In this document: one piece after another, positions 7,029 through 14,154 of the stretch | How positions within the stretch are numbered: position 1 is the first letter of the stretch | Layout of the letters: each line of letters starts with the position of its first letter | NCBI GenBank assembly: GCA_027003085.1 | Contig: JALWYR010000112.1 | Span: forward strand, 1 to 19,566 | Origin: Flavobacteriales bacterium | Lineage (GTDB): Bacteria; Bacteroidota; Bacteroidia; Flavobacteriales; Flavobacteriaceae | Direction of reading: 5' to 3' | DNA length: 19,566 nt | Translations under genes and position numbers: made by a program | Notes under the pieces: model-generated | The model's input: the letters and a program-made list of their open reading frames with translations, nothing else | Told to the model about the DNA's origin: nothing | Database searches by the model: none

Positions 7029-9427
7029 AATTCGAAAAACCAATATGCTACACCCAGCAGGAACAAAACTATGAAAAGGAGCGATATTTTTCCGCCTTTC
7101 CGTATCACCTCGGGTTCGAACCGCATTTCGATTTTGTGCCGGCCCGCAGGAATACGGAGTCCGCGCAAACTGTAATTCACCTTGTAGATGGGCACGGGCT
7201 TTCCGTCGATATAGGCCTTCCAACCGAAGGGATAATAATTTTCGGAAAACACGGCGAAGCCGTCGGACGGATTATGCGAGGTGTAGGTAAGCGCTTCGGG
7301 CGTGTATTTGTCGAAGCGGATGCGGGCAGTGCTATCGGCTTGCGGACGGAAGTTTTTCAGGCCGGTATAACTGTTTTGCAATATGGCCGTATGCCGCAAG
7401 TCCGCCGAGCGCAACGCCAGGATTTCGGCATTGTCGTCGGGCACGAATTGCAGGTTTTGCACAAACCAAGCCGGACCGAAAGCCGCAGGATTGGGACTGT
7501 ATTGCAGGCCTTTTTTGTCGCGGAAAATGATGTATTTAACGTTATACATATTCAGCACCGGATAGTGGATGCTATCGGTGAGGTAAAAGTCGAAAATATC
7601 TTGAATGCGTCGCGGTTTGGCCGCATGATACCCACCCAGATTTTTGTGGAAGTAGGATGTCATGCCGTCGGTGAGCGGATTACGGGCGAAATTGATGACA
7701 CGATAGTAGGATTGATCTTGCATAATGGCTTTGTCCACCGGCGTGGGACGGAAATAGCGGTCGATTTCGCGTTTGCTCATAAAATCATCGTCCCGGATAT
7801 AACGTTTGGCCACACCGCCCAGGTCCAAAATCACCAGAAGGGCAAGACCACCCGCCATGATTTTGGCATCAAGCCCTTTGCGCAAATAAGCCCACACCAA
7901 GCCGGCCGCAGCCAGCACAAAAAGCAAGCTGCGAAACGCATCGCTACGAAGCAGGGCCTGGCGGTCGGCTATCAGGGCGTCCAGCAGGCCGTATTGCTGG
8001 TAGATTCCGTCTTGGGCGCTTTCAAAGTGGAACAATTGTCCGCCCAAAAGCCAAAAGAACAAAGCCAAACCGCCCAGCGTTCCGGCGGCAATTTTCAGGG
8101 CTTTGGTTTTTTGCTGCTCCGGTAAGTTTTTGTCGGTCAGTGCTATAATTCCCAGCACGGCCACCACCGGAAGCAGCCATTCAAGCAGCACCTGCACCGA
8201 AGCCACGGCGCGGAATTTGTTATACATCGGAAAATAGTCGATCATCGCATCGGTTAGCCAAGGCAGATGCTTTCCCCACGAGAGCAAAAGCGCTACGATA
8301 CTCACGGTCAGCATCCAACGAACGGTTCGGCCACGCACCAACAAAAAACCCATCAATGCCAAAAACAAAATTATTGCGCCGATGTAGGCCGGAGCCATCA
8401 CAATGGGTTGCTTGCCCCAGTAGAGCGAAGTATTTTCAACAAACTGCCGCGCATCGGCCGGACGGACGTTTTTTTGCATCAAGGCACGATACAAATGGGA
8501 ATTTTCGCCCAATTTTTCGCGGTTCGACCCGCCCGTAAATCCGGGAATAAACAGGTTGAAACTTTCGGCCGGGCCGTAGCTGTATTCGGTGATGTAATTA
8601 CGGTCGAGTCCGTGGGAAATTTTCCGCGGACTGCCGTCGGGATTTATGGTAACGAATTGCTTGCCGCGAATGCTTTGCGAGATGTATTCGCGAATGGCAC
8701 TTAGGGAACTCCAATTCATTCCCGTGCCAATGATTACGGCGCCCAACATCAGGGCCATGCTACGCAAAAAATGTTTCCATTCGCCTTTGCGATAAATTTC
8801 CCAAAGCCAAAAAAGCCCGTAAATCATCAAGGCCAAACCCAGGTAATAGGTCATTTGGTAATGTTTGGCTTCCACTTCCAAGGCCATAGCCAGGGCCAGG
8901 AGTACAAAGCCGCCCGTATATTTCCGCCTTTCGGCGATGAGCCAAACGCCGGCCAACACCCAAGGGAAAAAAGCCACGGCTTCGGCCTTGGCAAAATGGC
9001 CCACTTGCAGGATGATAATCAGATAGGTGGAAAGCGTAAAACCCAAGGCCCCCGCCAAAGCGTAGAGCGGCCGCAAACGCATGGCCCACATCAGCACAAA
9101 AAAGCCCAGGAAATAGAGGAACAAAAAATTGACCGGCTTGGGAAAAAATTTCAACGCCCGGGCCAAGCGGCCCGGCAGGTTATAAGGAAAATCGGCGCCC
9201 AGCAAGTAGGTGGGCATTCCGCCAAACACGGTTCCCGTCCAGTAAACATCGTGGCCCGTGCGCTGGCTCCATTGGATGCGTTCGTGTTCCATGGCACGGA
9301 ATTGGATGCTGTCGGAGCCCATCAGTTTTTTGCCTTCGAGCAGCGGTGAATAGAGCACAAAGGCCACAACCAAAAAAACGGCAAAGGCCAGCAGGTCGAA
9401 TTTATGACGTTCCCAAAATTGTTTCAT
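6995..9427 (-). CDS. YfhO-family integral membrane protein (GT-C-like)
   Basis: An 810-residue polytopic membrane protein. The first helix is LLAFAVFLVVAFVLYSPLL, followed by a periplasmic-type loop with GSDSIQFRAMEHER and FGGMPTYLLGADFP. Many further hydrophobic helices follow, then a soluble C-terminal region (about 540-780), and a last helix ISLLFIVLFLLGVAYWFF before a basic tail. This layout matches the bacterial YfhO family; in Firmicutes, YfhO-type proteins glycosylate lipoteichoic acid using lipid-linked sugars. In a diderm organism the acceptor must differ, so only a role in envelope glycan or lipid modification is inferred. The overlapping downstream family 2 glycosyltransferase fits, as such enzymes often make the lipid-linked sugar donor. 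The start at 9427 lies about 10 bases downstream of a possible transcription start. Confidence 0.85.
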   Translation of the reverse strand: MKQFWERHKFDLLAFAVFLVVAFVLYSPLLEGKKLMGSDSIQFRAMEHERIQWSQRTGHDVYWTGTVFGGMPTYLLGADFPYNLPGRLARALKFFPKPVNFLFLYFLGFFVLMWAMRLRPLYALAGALGFTLSTYLIIILQVGHFAKAEAVAFFPWVLAGVWLIAERRKYTGGFVLLALAMALEVEAKHYQMTYYLGLALMIYGLFWLWEIYRKGEWKHFLRSMALMLGAVIIGTGMNWSSLSAIREYISQSIRGKQFVTINPDGSPRKISHGLDRNYITEYSYGPAESFNLFIPGFTGGSNREKLGENSHLYRALMQKNVRPADARQFVENTSLYWGKQPIVMAPAYIGAIILFLALMGFLLVRGRTVRWMLTVSIVALLLSWGKHLPWLTDAMIDYFPMYNKFRAVASVQVLLEWLLPVVAVLGIIALTDKNLPEQQKTKALKIAAGTLGGLALFFWLLGGQLFHFESAQDGIYQQYGLLDALIADRQALLRSDAFRSLLFVLAAAGLVWAYLRKGLDAKIMAGGLALLVILDLGGVAKRYIRDDDFMSKREIDRYFRPTPVDKAIMQDQSYYRVINFARNPLTDGMTSYFHKNLGGYHAAKPRRIQDIFDFYLTDSIHYPVLNMYNVKYIIFRDKKGLQYSPNPAAFGPAWFVQNLQFVPDDNAEILALRSADLRHTAILQNSYTGLKNFRPQADSTARIRFDKYTPEALTYTSHNPSDGFAVFSENYYPFGWKAYIDGKPVPIYKVNYSLRGLRIPAGRHKIEMRFEPEVIRKGGKISLLFIVLFLLGVAYWFFELWKKRQASVSA

Positions 9428-9443
9428 GGCGGAAAATTTGGCT

Positions 9444-9451
9444 CTAATTTA
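9444..9451 (-). promoter_or_regulatory. Possible -7 element for the yfhO-like/glycosyltransferase pair
   Basis: On the minus strand this reads TAAATTAG, one mismatch from the Bacteroidota consensus TAnnTTTG, 16 bases before the start codon. No clear -33 element is seen. An ACGGA-AAAA-TCCGT dyad (9451-9464) overlaps its upstream edge. Confidence 0.3.
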
Positions 9452-9489
9452 CGGAAAAATCCGTGGCGGCTTACCGGAATGATGATTCG

Positions 9490-9502
9490 GGCGAGACTCG
9501 CC
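9490..9502. promoter_or_regulatory. Palindrome between divergent genes, possible operator
   Basis: GGCGAG-A-CTCGCC is a perfect dyad with a single central base. A one-base loop cannot form an RNA hairpin, so if functional it would be a protein-binding site. It sits in the 212-base gap between the divergent yfhO-like and aminotransferase genes. No regulator is known from this window. Confidence 0.3.
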
Positions 9503-9611
9503 ACACATATTTATGCATTCCAAATTGCTCCTTGGTCGTTTATCCTGCGGCGCGTTCATACGGCATAAGCCGGCGTTCGTGATTAAAATGCATGACCAAA
9601 CCAAAAAAGCG

Positions 9612-9619
9612 TAATTTTG
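9612..9619 (+). promoter_or_regulatory. Bacteroidota-type -7 element for the aminotransferase gene
   Basis: TAATTTTG matches the consensus TAnnTTTG exactly and ends 20 bases before the start codon at 9640, giving a leader of about 14 bases. A matching TTTG at -33 is not visible. Confidence 0.5.
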
Positions 9620-9639
9620 TTGTGCCGAACCATTGATTT

Positions 9640-10821
9640 ATGTCGCTAAGAGACGATTATCTCCGCTATCAAATTCCCACGGGGCCGGAACCTTTGGGTG
9701 TGGAACCGGCTTATGCGCGCGGCAGTTGGATCTACGATCGGCAGGGGAAGGCCTATTTGGACCTGGTGGCGGGGGTGTCGGCCTTGCCGTTGGGGCACCG
9801 GCATCCGGCCTTGATGGAAGCGGCCCGCCGGCAAATGGATCGATATTGGCATACGATGGTTTACGGCGAATTTGTTCAAGCGCCGCAAGTGGAATTGGCC
9901 CGGGAAATGGCGGCCGTGTTGCCGGACCGCTTGCACAAAATGTATCCGGTGAATTCGGGCACCGAAGCCACGGAGGCGGCCCTTAAAACCGCCAAAAAAT
10001 ATACGGGCCGGCCCAAAGTGGTGGCCGCCCGGCACAGTTACCACGGCAATACGCAGGGCTCGTTGTCGGTAATGGGTTACGAGCCGCGCAAAAGGCCTTT
10101 TGCGCCCTTGATTCCCGGGGTGGAGTTTATCCGCTTTAACCGCTCCGAGGACTTGGAACGCATTGACCGGCGGACGGCGGCGGTCATATTGGAAACCATC
10201 CAAGGCGGTGCGGGCTTTGTGGAGCCGCAAAACGACTACTTGCGGCAGGTGCGTAAGCGTTGTGACGAAACGGGTGCGTTGCTTATTTTGGACGAAATTC
10301 AAACGGGTTTTGCGCGCACCGGACGTATGTTCGGCTTTGAACACTACGGCATTGTGCCCGACATTTTGATAACGGGCAAGGCTTTGGGCGGAGGATTTCC
10401 TATCGGTGCTTTTCATACATCAAAAGAAATTTCGCGGACATTGACCGACCCGCCCATGAGTCATATCACCACCTTTGGCGGCCATCCGGTGGTGGCGGCC
10501 GTGGCGGCCGAAACCGTCAGGCAATTGCAAAAATTGGAGCTGGACAGGCGGGCTTTGGAAATGGAAAAACATATTCGCCAAAACTTTAAGCATCCGCTTA
10601 TCGGTAAAATCCGCGGCCGCGGCTTGATGTTGGCCCTGATGTTGCCCGACAAGCGCCGGGCCGATTTGCTGGTAAGGCGTGCCTTGGAACGCGGGTTGAT
10701 TTTGTTTTGGCTGCTTTATGAACCCCGCGCCGTGCGCTTGACGCCGCCTTTGACGGTTAGCCGGCACGAATTGGATTATGCTTGGGAAATCATCAGCGAT
10801 ATTTTAAACGAACTGGCTTGA
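9640..10821 (+). CDS. Class III PLP-dependent aminotransferase
   Basis: A 393-residue fold-type I enzyme of the acetylornithine/4-aminobutyrate/ornithine aminotransferase class. Family landmarks are the N-terminal YLDLVAGVSALPLGHRHP, PVNSGTEATEAALKTAKK (103-120) holding the PLP phosphate, RHSYHGNTQGSLSVMG, ILDEIQTGFARTGRMFGFEH with D218 contacting the pyridine nitrogen, and the Schiff-base lysine K247 in ITGKALGGGFPIGAF. The C-terminal RAVRLTPPLTVS completes the fold. The substrate is not certain: no arginine, GABA or biotin genes are nearby to decide, so a gene symbol is not assigned. It is preceded by a perfect TAnnTTTG element and followed by an overlapping Smr-domain gene. Confidence 0.9.
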   Translation: MSLRDDYLRYQIPTGPEPLGVEPAYARGSWIYDRQGKAYLDLVAGVSALPLGHRHPALMEAARRQMDRYWHTMVYGEFVQAPQVELAREMAAVLPDRLHKMYPVNSGTEATEAALKTAKKYTGRPKVVAARHSYHGNTQGSLSVMGYEPRKRPFAPLIPGVEFIRFNRSEDLERIDRRTAAVILETIQGGAGFVEPQNDYLRQVRKRCDETGALLILDEIQTGFARTGRMFGFEHYGIVPDILITGKALGGGFPIGAFHTSKEISRTLTDPPMSHITTFGGHPVVAAVAAETVRQLQKLELDRRALEMEKHIRQNFKHPLIGKIRGRGLMLALMLPDKRRADLLVRRALERGLILFWLLYEPRAVRLTPPLTVSRHELDYAWEIISDILNELA

Positions 10822-11303
10822 AACACAAATGGCAAATAGATGATCGCTGTTCGCCCGTGGACGGCCGCTGGACGGGCACGGTGATTGCTATCCGGGATGG
10901 GAAATTGGTGGTGAAGGACGACGAGGGTTTTGTCGAGAAATATGCCATGGATGAATTGGTGCCCTTGGGACCTTTGGACATTCGGGCCAAGGAGCTTAAA
11001 GATGAACCAAAATTGCGCGAACCGAAGAATAAGCCGGATATTCCCGTTTTGGATTTACACGCCGAAAAGTTGCCTGCTTGCCGCAAATTGCCCGCGGATA
11101 TGATTTTGGCTTGTCAGTTGGACGAACTCCGTTTGTTTTTGCAACGGATGAAAAGGGATAAAATTCCGCGTTTCAGGATTATCCATGGCAAAGGTAGCGG
11201 AGTTTTGCGCGCCGAAGTGATACGTATGTTGCGTGCCCGGGGTTTTAAAAACTTCCGCGACGAGACTTTGGATGGCGGGAGTTTGATAGTGGACAGATAT
11301 TGA
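10818..11303 (+). CDS. Smr-domain protein (possible nuclease)
   Basis: A 161-residue protein. Its N-terminal 50 residues form a small beta-rich module (GTVIAIRDGKLVVKDDEGFVEKYAMDELVPLG), as in Bacteroidota Smr proteins of the DUF2027 type. A charged linker rich in Lys, Glu and Pro follows, and then the Smr domain. This carries its two signature motifs, LDLH (78-81) and HGKGSGVLR (123-131). Smr domains in MutS2 and related proteins act as nucleases on DNA or RNA; which substrate applies here is unknown. The frame runs back to an ATG at 10782, but those 12 extra residues are encoded inside the aminotransferase and look unconserved. I prefer the TTG at 10818, which overlaps the aminotransferase stop as TTGA and places the domain at the N-terminus. 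The alternative start remains possible. Confidence 0.8.
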   Translation: MKHKWQIDDRCSPVDGRWTGTVIAIRDGKLVVKDDEGFVEKYAMDELVPLGPLDIRAKELKDEPKLREPKNKPDIPVLDLHAEKLPACRKLPADMILACQLDELRLFLQRMKRDKIPRFRIIHGKGSGVLRAEVIRMLRARGFKNFRDETLDGGSLIVDRY

Positions 11304-11348
11304 ATTTCCGGGCACGGAAACGGTGAAAAAGCGGCCGGACGAAACGGG

Positions 11349-11380
11349 TTTGGAAAAAACCGAAAAATATCGTTACTTTG
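11349..11380 (+). promoter_or_regulatory. Promoter of the rpmB-rpmG-DUF4295 operon
   Basis: TTTG at 11349-11352 and TTACTTTG at 11373-11380, separated by 20 bases, closely match the Bacteroidota sigma-ABfr pattern TTTG-N19-TAnnTTTG (one mismatch in the -7 box and one extra spacer base). Transcription would start near 11386, giving a leader of about 22 bases before rpmB. Confidence 0.6.
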
Positions 11381-11408
11381 CAGTCCGAAAAAAGTAAAAG
11401 GACGCAAT

Positions 11409-11654
11409 ATGGCGCAAGTTTGTGAGATTACCGGTAAGCGGGCCATGAGCGGGCATCACGTGTCGCACGCTCACAACCTGACCAAGCGCAAGTTCAAAGT
11501 AAACTTGTTCAAAAAACGTTTTTATATTCCCGAAGAAGACCGTTGGGTTACATTGAAGGTGAGCAAAGCGGGATTGAAACTCATTGACAAAATCGGCGTG
11601 AAAAAAGCCATTGAGCAGGCGCGTGAAAAAGGATATTTAACTCGTAAAATCTAA
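11409..11654 (+). CDS. rpmB: Large-subunit ribosomal protein bL28
   Basis: 81 residues, the usual length in Bacteroidota. The N-terminal CEITGKRAMSGHHVSHAHN and NLTKRKFKVNLFKKRFYIPEE are characteristic of L28, as is the C-terminal VSKAGLKLIDKIGVKKAIEQA. It binds 23S rRNA near the E site. The CxxC pairs of zinc-binding L28 forms are absent (a single Cys at residue 5). First gene of a three-gene ribosomal run; 5 bases separate it from rpmG. Confidence 0.97.
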   Translation: MAQVCEITGKRAMSGHHVSHAHNLTKRKFKVNLFKKRFYIPEEDRWVTLKVSKAGLKLIDKIGVKKAIEQAREKGYLTRKI

Positions 11655-11659
11655 GGACG

Positions 11660-11845
11660 ATGGCAAAGAAAAAAGGCAATCGCGTACAAGTGATTTTGGA
11701 GTGCACCGAACACAAAAAATCGGGGCTTCCGGGCACTTCGCGCTATATCACCACCAAGAACAAGAAAAATACACCCGGACGTTTGGAATTGCGTAAGTAC
11801 AATCCCATCCTGAAACGGCATACCATTCATCGCGAAATCAAGTAA
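11660..11845 (+). CDS. rpmG: Large-subunit ribosomal protein bL33
   Basis: 61 residues with the L33 signature RVQVILECTEHKKSG and SRYITTKNKKNTPGRLELRKYNP. Only one cysteine is present, so this is the zinc-independent (C-minus) form. L33 sits next to L28 at the E site of the 50S subunit, and the two genes are adjacent here as in many bacteria. The DUF4295 gene follows 12 bases later. Confidence 0.97.
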   Translation: MAKKKGNRVQVILECTEHKKSGLPGTSRYITTKNKKNTPGRLELRKYNPILKRHTIHREIK

Positions 11846-11857
11846 AACCTTTACATC

Positions 11858-12007
11858 ATGGCTAAGAAAGTAGTTGCTACCTTGCAGAAAGGTTCCAAAA
11901 AATGGACCAAGGTGATCCGGGCCGTCAAAAATCCCAAGACGGGCGGATACACGTTCGAAGAAAAAATTATGAATGCCGACGAGGCCAAAACCTATGTAAA
12001 AAAATAA
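11858..12007 (+). CDS. DUF4295 small basic protein, probable ribosome-associated (possibly bL38)
   Basis: A 49-residue, lysine-rich protein beginning MAKKVVATLQKGSKKWTKVI, with the family core NPKTGGYTFEEKIMNADEAK and ending YVKK. It matches the Bacteroidota-specific DUF4295 family, normally encoded between rpmG and ftsY exactly as here. Its charge, size and operon position point to a ribosomal role. A Bacteroidota-specific 50S protein named bL38 was described from the Flavobacterium johnsoniae ribosome structure; that this family is bL38 is my recollection and not something the sequence shows. It starts 12 bases after rpmG and is followed by a palindrome and a terminator. Confidence 0.9.
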   Translation: MAKKVVATLQKGSKKWTKVIRAVKNPKTGGYTFEEKIMNADEAKTYVKK

Positions 12008-12013
12008 GTACCG

Positions 12014-12025
12014 GCCCCTAGGGGC
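12014..12025. repeat. Perfect 12-base palindrome
   Basis: GCCCCTAGGGGC lies 7 bases after the DUF4295 stop and 19 bases before the terminator stem. As RNA it would give at best a 4-base stem with a CUAG loop. It could assist termination, protect the mRNA 3' end or bind a protein; no role can be assigned. Confidence 0.45.
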
Positions 12026-12043
12026 GGAAAACGAATTTGCCGG

Positions 12044-12074
12044 CCGCATCCTCATAACGGGATGCGGTTTTTTT
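12044..12074 (+). terminator. Intrinsic terminator of the ribosomal protein operon
   Basis: Stem CCGCATCC (12044-12051) pairs with GGATGCGG (12060-12067) across an 8-base loop and is followed by seven T residues. It separates the rpmB-rpmG-DUF4295 operon from ftsY, which starts 47 bases later and so needs its own promoter or read-through. Confidence 0.9.
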
Positions 12075-12120
12075 GTTCGGGAAAATTCGTAAATTTCGCT
12101 TCGCTTATTAAATGTAATGT

Positions 12121-13068
12121 ATGGCATTGTTCAAACGCATATTTTCGAAAGAAAAAAAGGAAAAACTGGACAAGGGATTGGAAAAAACCAAGCAATCCTT
12201 TTTTGAAAAACTGGGTAAAGCCGTGGCCGGAAAGTCGAAGGTGGACGATGATGTTTTGGACGAATTGGAAGAGGTGCTTATCACATCGGATGTGGGGGTG
12301 GATACCACGCTGAAAATCATCGACCGCATCCAGGCACGGGTGGCACGTGAAAAATATTTGGGAACATCGGAACTGAACCGGATATTGCGTGAAGAAATTG
12401 CCGCTTTGTTGGCCGAAAACGAACCGGAACGACAGAAATACACGCCCGAAAACACCAAACCCTACGTAATTATGGTGGTGGGGGTGAACGGCGTGGGGAA
12501 GACTACCACCATTGGCAAATTGGCCCACAAATTCCGTAACGAAGGCAAAAAGGTGGTTATCGGTGCAGCGGATACTTTCCGGGCCGGAGCCATCAATCAA
12601 TTGGGTATTTGGGCCGAACGCACCGGAGCCAAACTCATCAAGCAAAAACCCGGCTCCGACCCGGCATCGGTGGCCTACGATACCCTGCATCACGCTTTGC
12701 ATAATGATGCCGACATTGTGTTGATCGACACGGCCGGGCGCCTGCACAACAAGGTGAATTTGATGAACGAATTGGCCAAGGTCAAGCGGGTGATGCAAAA
12801 ACTTCTGCCCGAAGCACCGCACGAAATATTGCTGGTTTTGGACGGGACAACTGGACAAAATGCCTACGAACAGGCCAAAAAATTTTCGGAAGCCACCGAC
12901 ATTACGGCCTTGGCCGTTACCAAACTGGACGGCACGGCTAAGGGAGGCGTGGTGATAGGTATTTCCGACCAGCTTTCGGTGCCTGTGAAATACATTGGTG
13001 TGGGCGAAGGAGTGGATGATTTGCAGGAGTTTGACAAGTTTGAATTCGTGGATTCGTTTTTCCATTAA
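12121..13068 (+). CDS. ftsY: Signal recognition particle receptor FtsY
   Basis: SRP-type GTPase that receives ribosome-nascent chain-SRP complexes at the inner membrane. The 315-residue form lacks the long acidic A domain of E. coli FtsY; it starts with a basic amphipathic helix (LFKRIFSKEKKEKL) suited to membrane contact. The N domain spans about 20-100, and the G domain has G1 GVNGVGKTTT (121-130), DTFRAGA (151-157; the common form is DTFRAAA), DTAGR (203-207) and TKLDGTAKGG (267-276). The C-terminal GVGEGVDDLQEFD matches the family. A weak -7 candidate TAAATTTC lies at 12090-12097 after the upstream terminator, without a correctly spaced -33 box. The rpmB-rpmG-DUF4295-ftsY order is conserved in Bacteroidota. 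Confidence 0.97.
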   Translation: MALFKRIFSKEKKEKLDKGLEKTKQSFFEKLGKAVAGKSKVDDDVLDELEEVLITSDVGVDTTLKIIDRIQARVAREKYLGTSELNRILREEIAALLAENEPERQKYTPENTKPYVIMVVGVNGVGKTTTIGKLAHKFRNEGKKVVIGAADTFRAGAINQLGIWAERTGAKLIKQKPGSDPASVAYDTLHHALHNDADIVLIDTAGRLHNKVNLMNELAKVKRVMQKLLPEAPHEILLVLDGTTGQNAYEQAKKFSEATDITALAVTKLDGTAKGGVVIGISDQLSVPVKYIGVGEGVDDLQEFDKFEFVDSFFH

Positions 13069-13117
13069 AAATTTTTTATAACTTGTGGCATTAAATCTAA
13101 AACCGAAAAGGGGCGCG

Positions 13118-14089
13118 ATGAAACGATTTTTTATAACATTAAGCATTCTTTTTCTGATAACGGGACGGATGGGATATGCACAAGAAGGCATTCCCATTTA
13201 TTATGATTATCTAACCGATAATTTACATTTGATACATCCGGCCATGAACGGTGCCAGTTCGTGTAGTAAAGTGCGCCTCACCGGACGGATGCAATGGAGT
13301 GGTGTCAAGGATTTTCCCATGTTGCAAACCCTTAGTTTGAGTTCGCATCTGGGCAAGAGTTCGGGCTTTGGCGTTATTTTGTTCAACGACCGCAATGGCT
13401 ATCATAGCCAAAAAGGTATTCAAATGTCGTTTGCACAACATATTTTACTCAGTCAAAGAGAGATTTTGAATAAATTGTCCTTTGGTGTAAGTGCCATGTA
13501 TGTGCTGAATCAGTTGGATCAATCGGCCTTTGACCCGAACGATTTTGATCCGGTGATTGCCTACACCATGCAAAGTTCGGGTTATTTCAATGTGGATGTG
13601 GGCCTGGCTTATCATTTGGAAAATTTCTTTTTCCTGGCATCGGCAAAAAATCTGTTGTTGATGCCCCGCGGGCTCTACACGCCCGGACTTGAAAACGTGA
13701 ACTTGCGTAATTATGTGGGCACAATGGGTTATTTTTTCGGCAAGCAAATGGGTTTTCACGTAGAGCCTTCGGTGATGCTGCAATACAAGGAGTATTCCAA
13801 GGCCATGATTGTGGATGGTAACTTGAAATTTTATCACGATTTGTCCAATGGTGCTTTCTTTTACGGTGTTTCCTACCGGAATTATTTAAATTCGGCGGTT
13901 ACCAATCCTTTGTCGGACATTACTCCCATTATCGGTTTTTATTCGGGCCGGTTTATTTTGGCCTATGTTTATACGCATCAATTGGCGCAAAACACCTTTT
14001 CGCAGGGTGGGTTTCATCAAATCACACTGGGCTTCAATTTCGATTGCCGTCAACGGGTTTACCGCTACGGATGTCCGCACATACGCTGA
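13118..14089 (+). CDS. PorP/SprF-family type IX secretion outer-membrane protein
   Basis: A 323-residue predicted outer-membrane beta-barrel. A signal peptide (MKRFFITLSILFLITGRMGYA) is followed by the family start IYYDYLTDNLHLIHPAMNGA and RLTGRMQWSGVKDFPMLQTL. Alternating strands such as GFGVILFNDRNGYHSQKGIQ and FGVSAMYVLNQL are typical of PorP/SprF. SprF-type proteins help secrete particular T9SS partners such as the gliding adhesin SprB. No partner adhesin or OmpA-like gene is adjacent, so this is an orphan paralogue rather than the core porP of the porPKLMN cluster. A GTG at 13085 would extend the frame, but the ATG at 13118 places the signal peptide correctly. A weak -7-like TAACTTGT occurs at 13079. 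Confidence 0.83.
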   Translation: MKRFFITLSILFLITGRMGYAQEGIPIYYDYLTDNLHLIHPAMNGASSCSKVRLTGRMQWSGVKDFPMLQTLSLSSHLGKSSGFGVILFNDRNGYHSQKGIQMSFAQHILLSQREILNKLSFGVSAMYVLNQLDQSAFDPNDFDPVIAYTMQSSGYFNVDVGLAYHLENFFFLASAKNLLLMPRGLYTPGLENVNLRNYVGTMGYFFGKQMGFHVEPSVMLQYKEYSKAMIVDGNLKFYHDLSNGAFFYGVSYRNYLNSAVTNPLSDITPIIGFYSGRFILAYVYTHQLAQNTFSQGGFHQITLGFNFDCRQRVYRYGCPHIR

Positions 14090-14096
14090 GCCGGGG

Positions 14097-14138
14097 GATT
14101 GGCTTGTGAAAGAATTTTTGTATATTTGCAAGCCAATC
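14097..14138. repeat. Perfect 10-base inverted repeat bracketing the rplU promoter
   Basis: GATTGGCTTG (14097-14106) and CAAGCCAATC (14129-14138) are exact reverse complements with 22 bases between them. The left arm contains the -33 ATTG, and the right arm begins directly after the -7 box and covers the expected transcription start. No T-run follows, so it is not a standard terminator. Confidence 0.7.
14098..14128 (+). promoter_or_regulatory. Promoter of rplU-rpmA
   Basis: ATTG at 14098-14101, a 19-base spacer, and TATATTTG at 14121-14128 match the Bacteroidota consensus TTTG-N19-TAnnTTTG with a perfect -7 box and exact spacing. The start would be near 14135, leaving a leader of about 20 bases. 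Confidence 0.75.
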
Positions 14139-14154
14139 GGAAAACCTCAGATGT

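Noticed and set aside
5970..7175. 401-residue plus-strand open frame
   Set aside because: Antisense shadow of the glycosyltransferase and the end of the YfhO-like gene, both of which have clear family motifs.
7136..8125. 329-residue plus-strand open frame
   Set aside because: Antisense to the YfhO-like membrane protein; no domain pattern.
9540..9600. tRNA-like or leader RNA in the divergent gap
   Set aside because: No acceptor stem, no GGTTC-type T arm and no anticodon arm could be fitted; only short dyads are present.
12052..13197. 381-residue minus-strand open frame
   Set aside because: Antisense to ftsY, which has every SRP GTPase motif; the frame also runs over the terminator.
14097..14138. 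Intrinsic terminator for the PorP-like gene
   Set aside because: The 10-bp stem is followed by GGAAAACC rather than a T-run and the loop is 22 bases with the promoter inside it.
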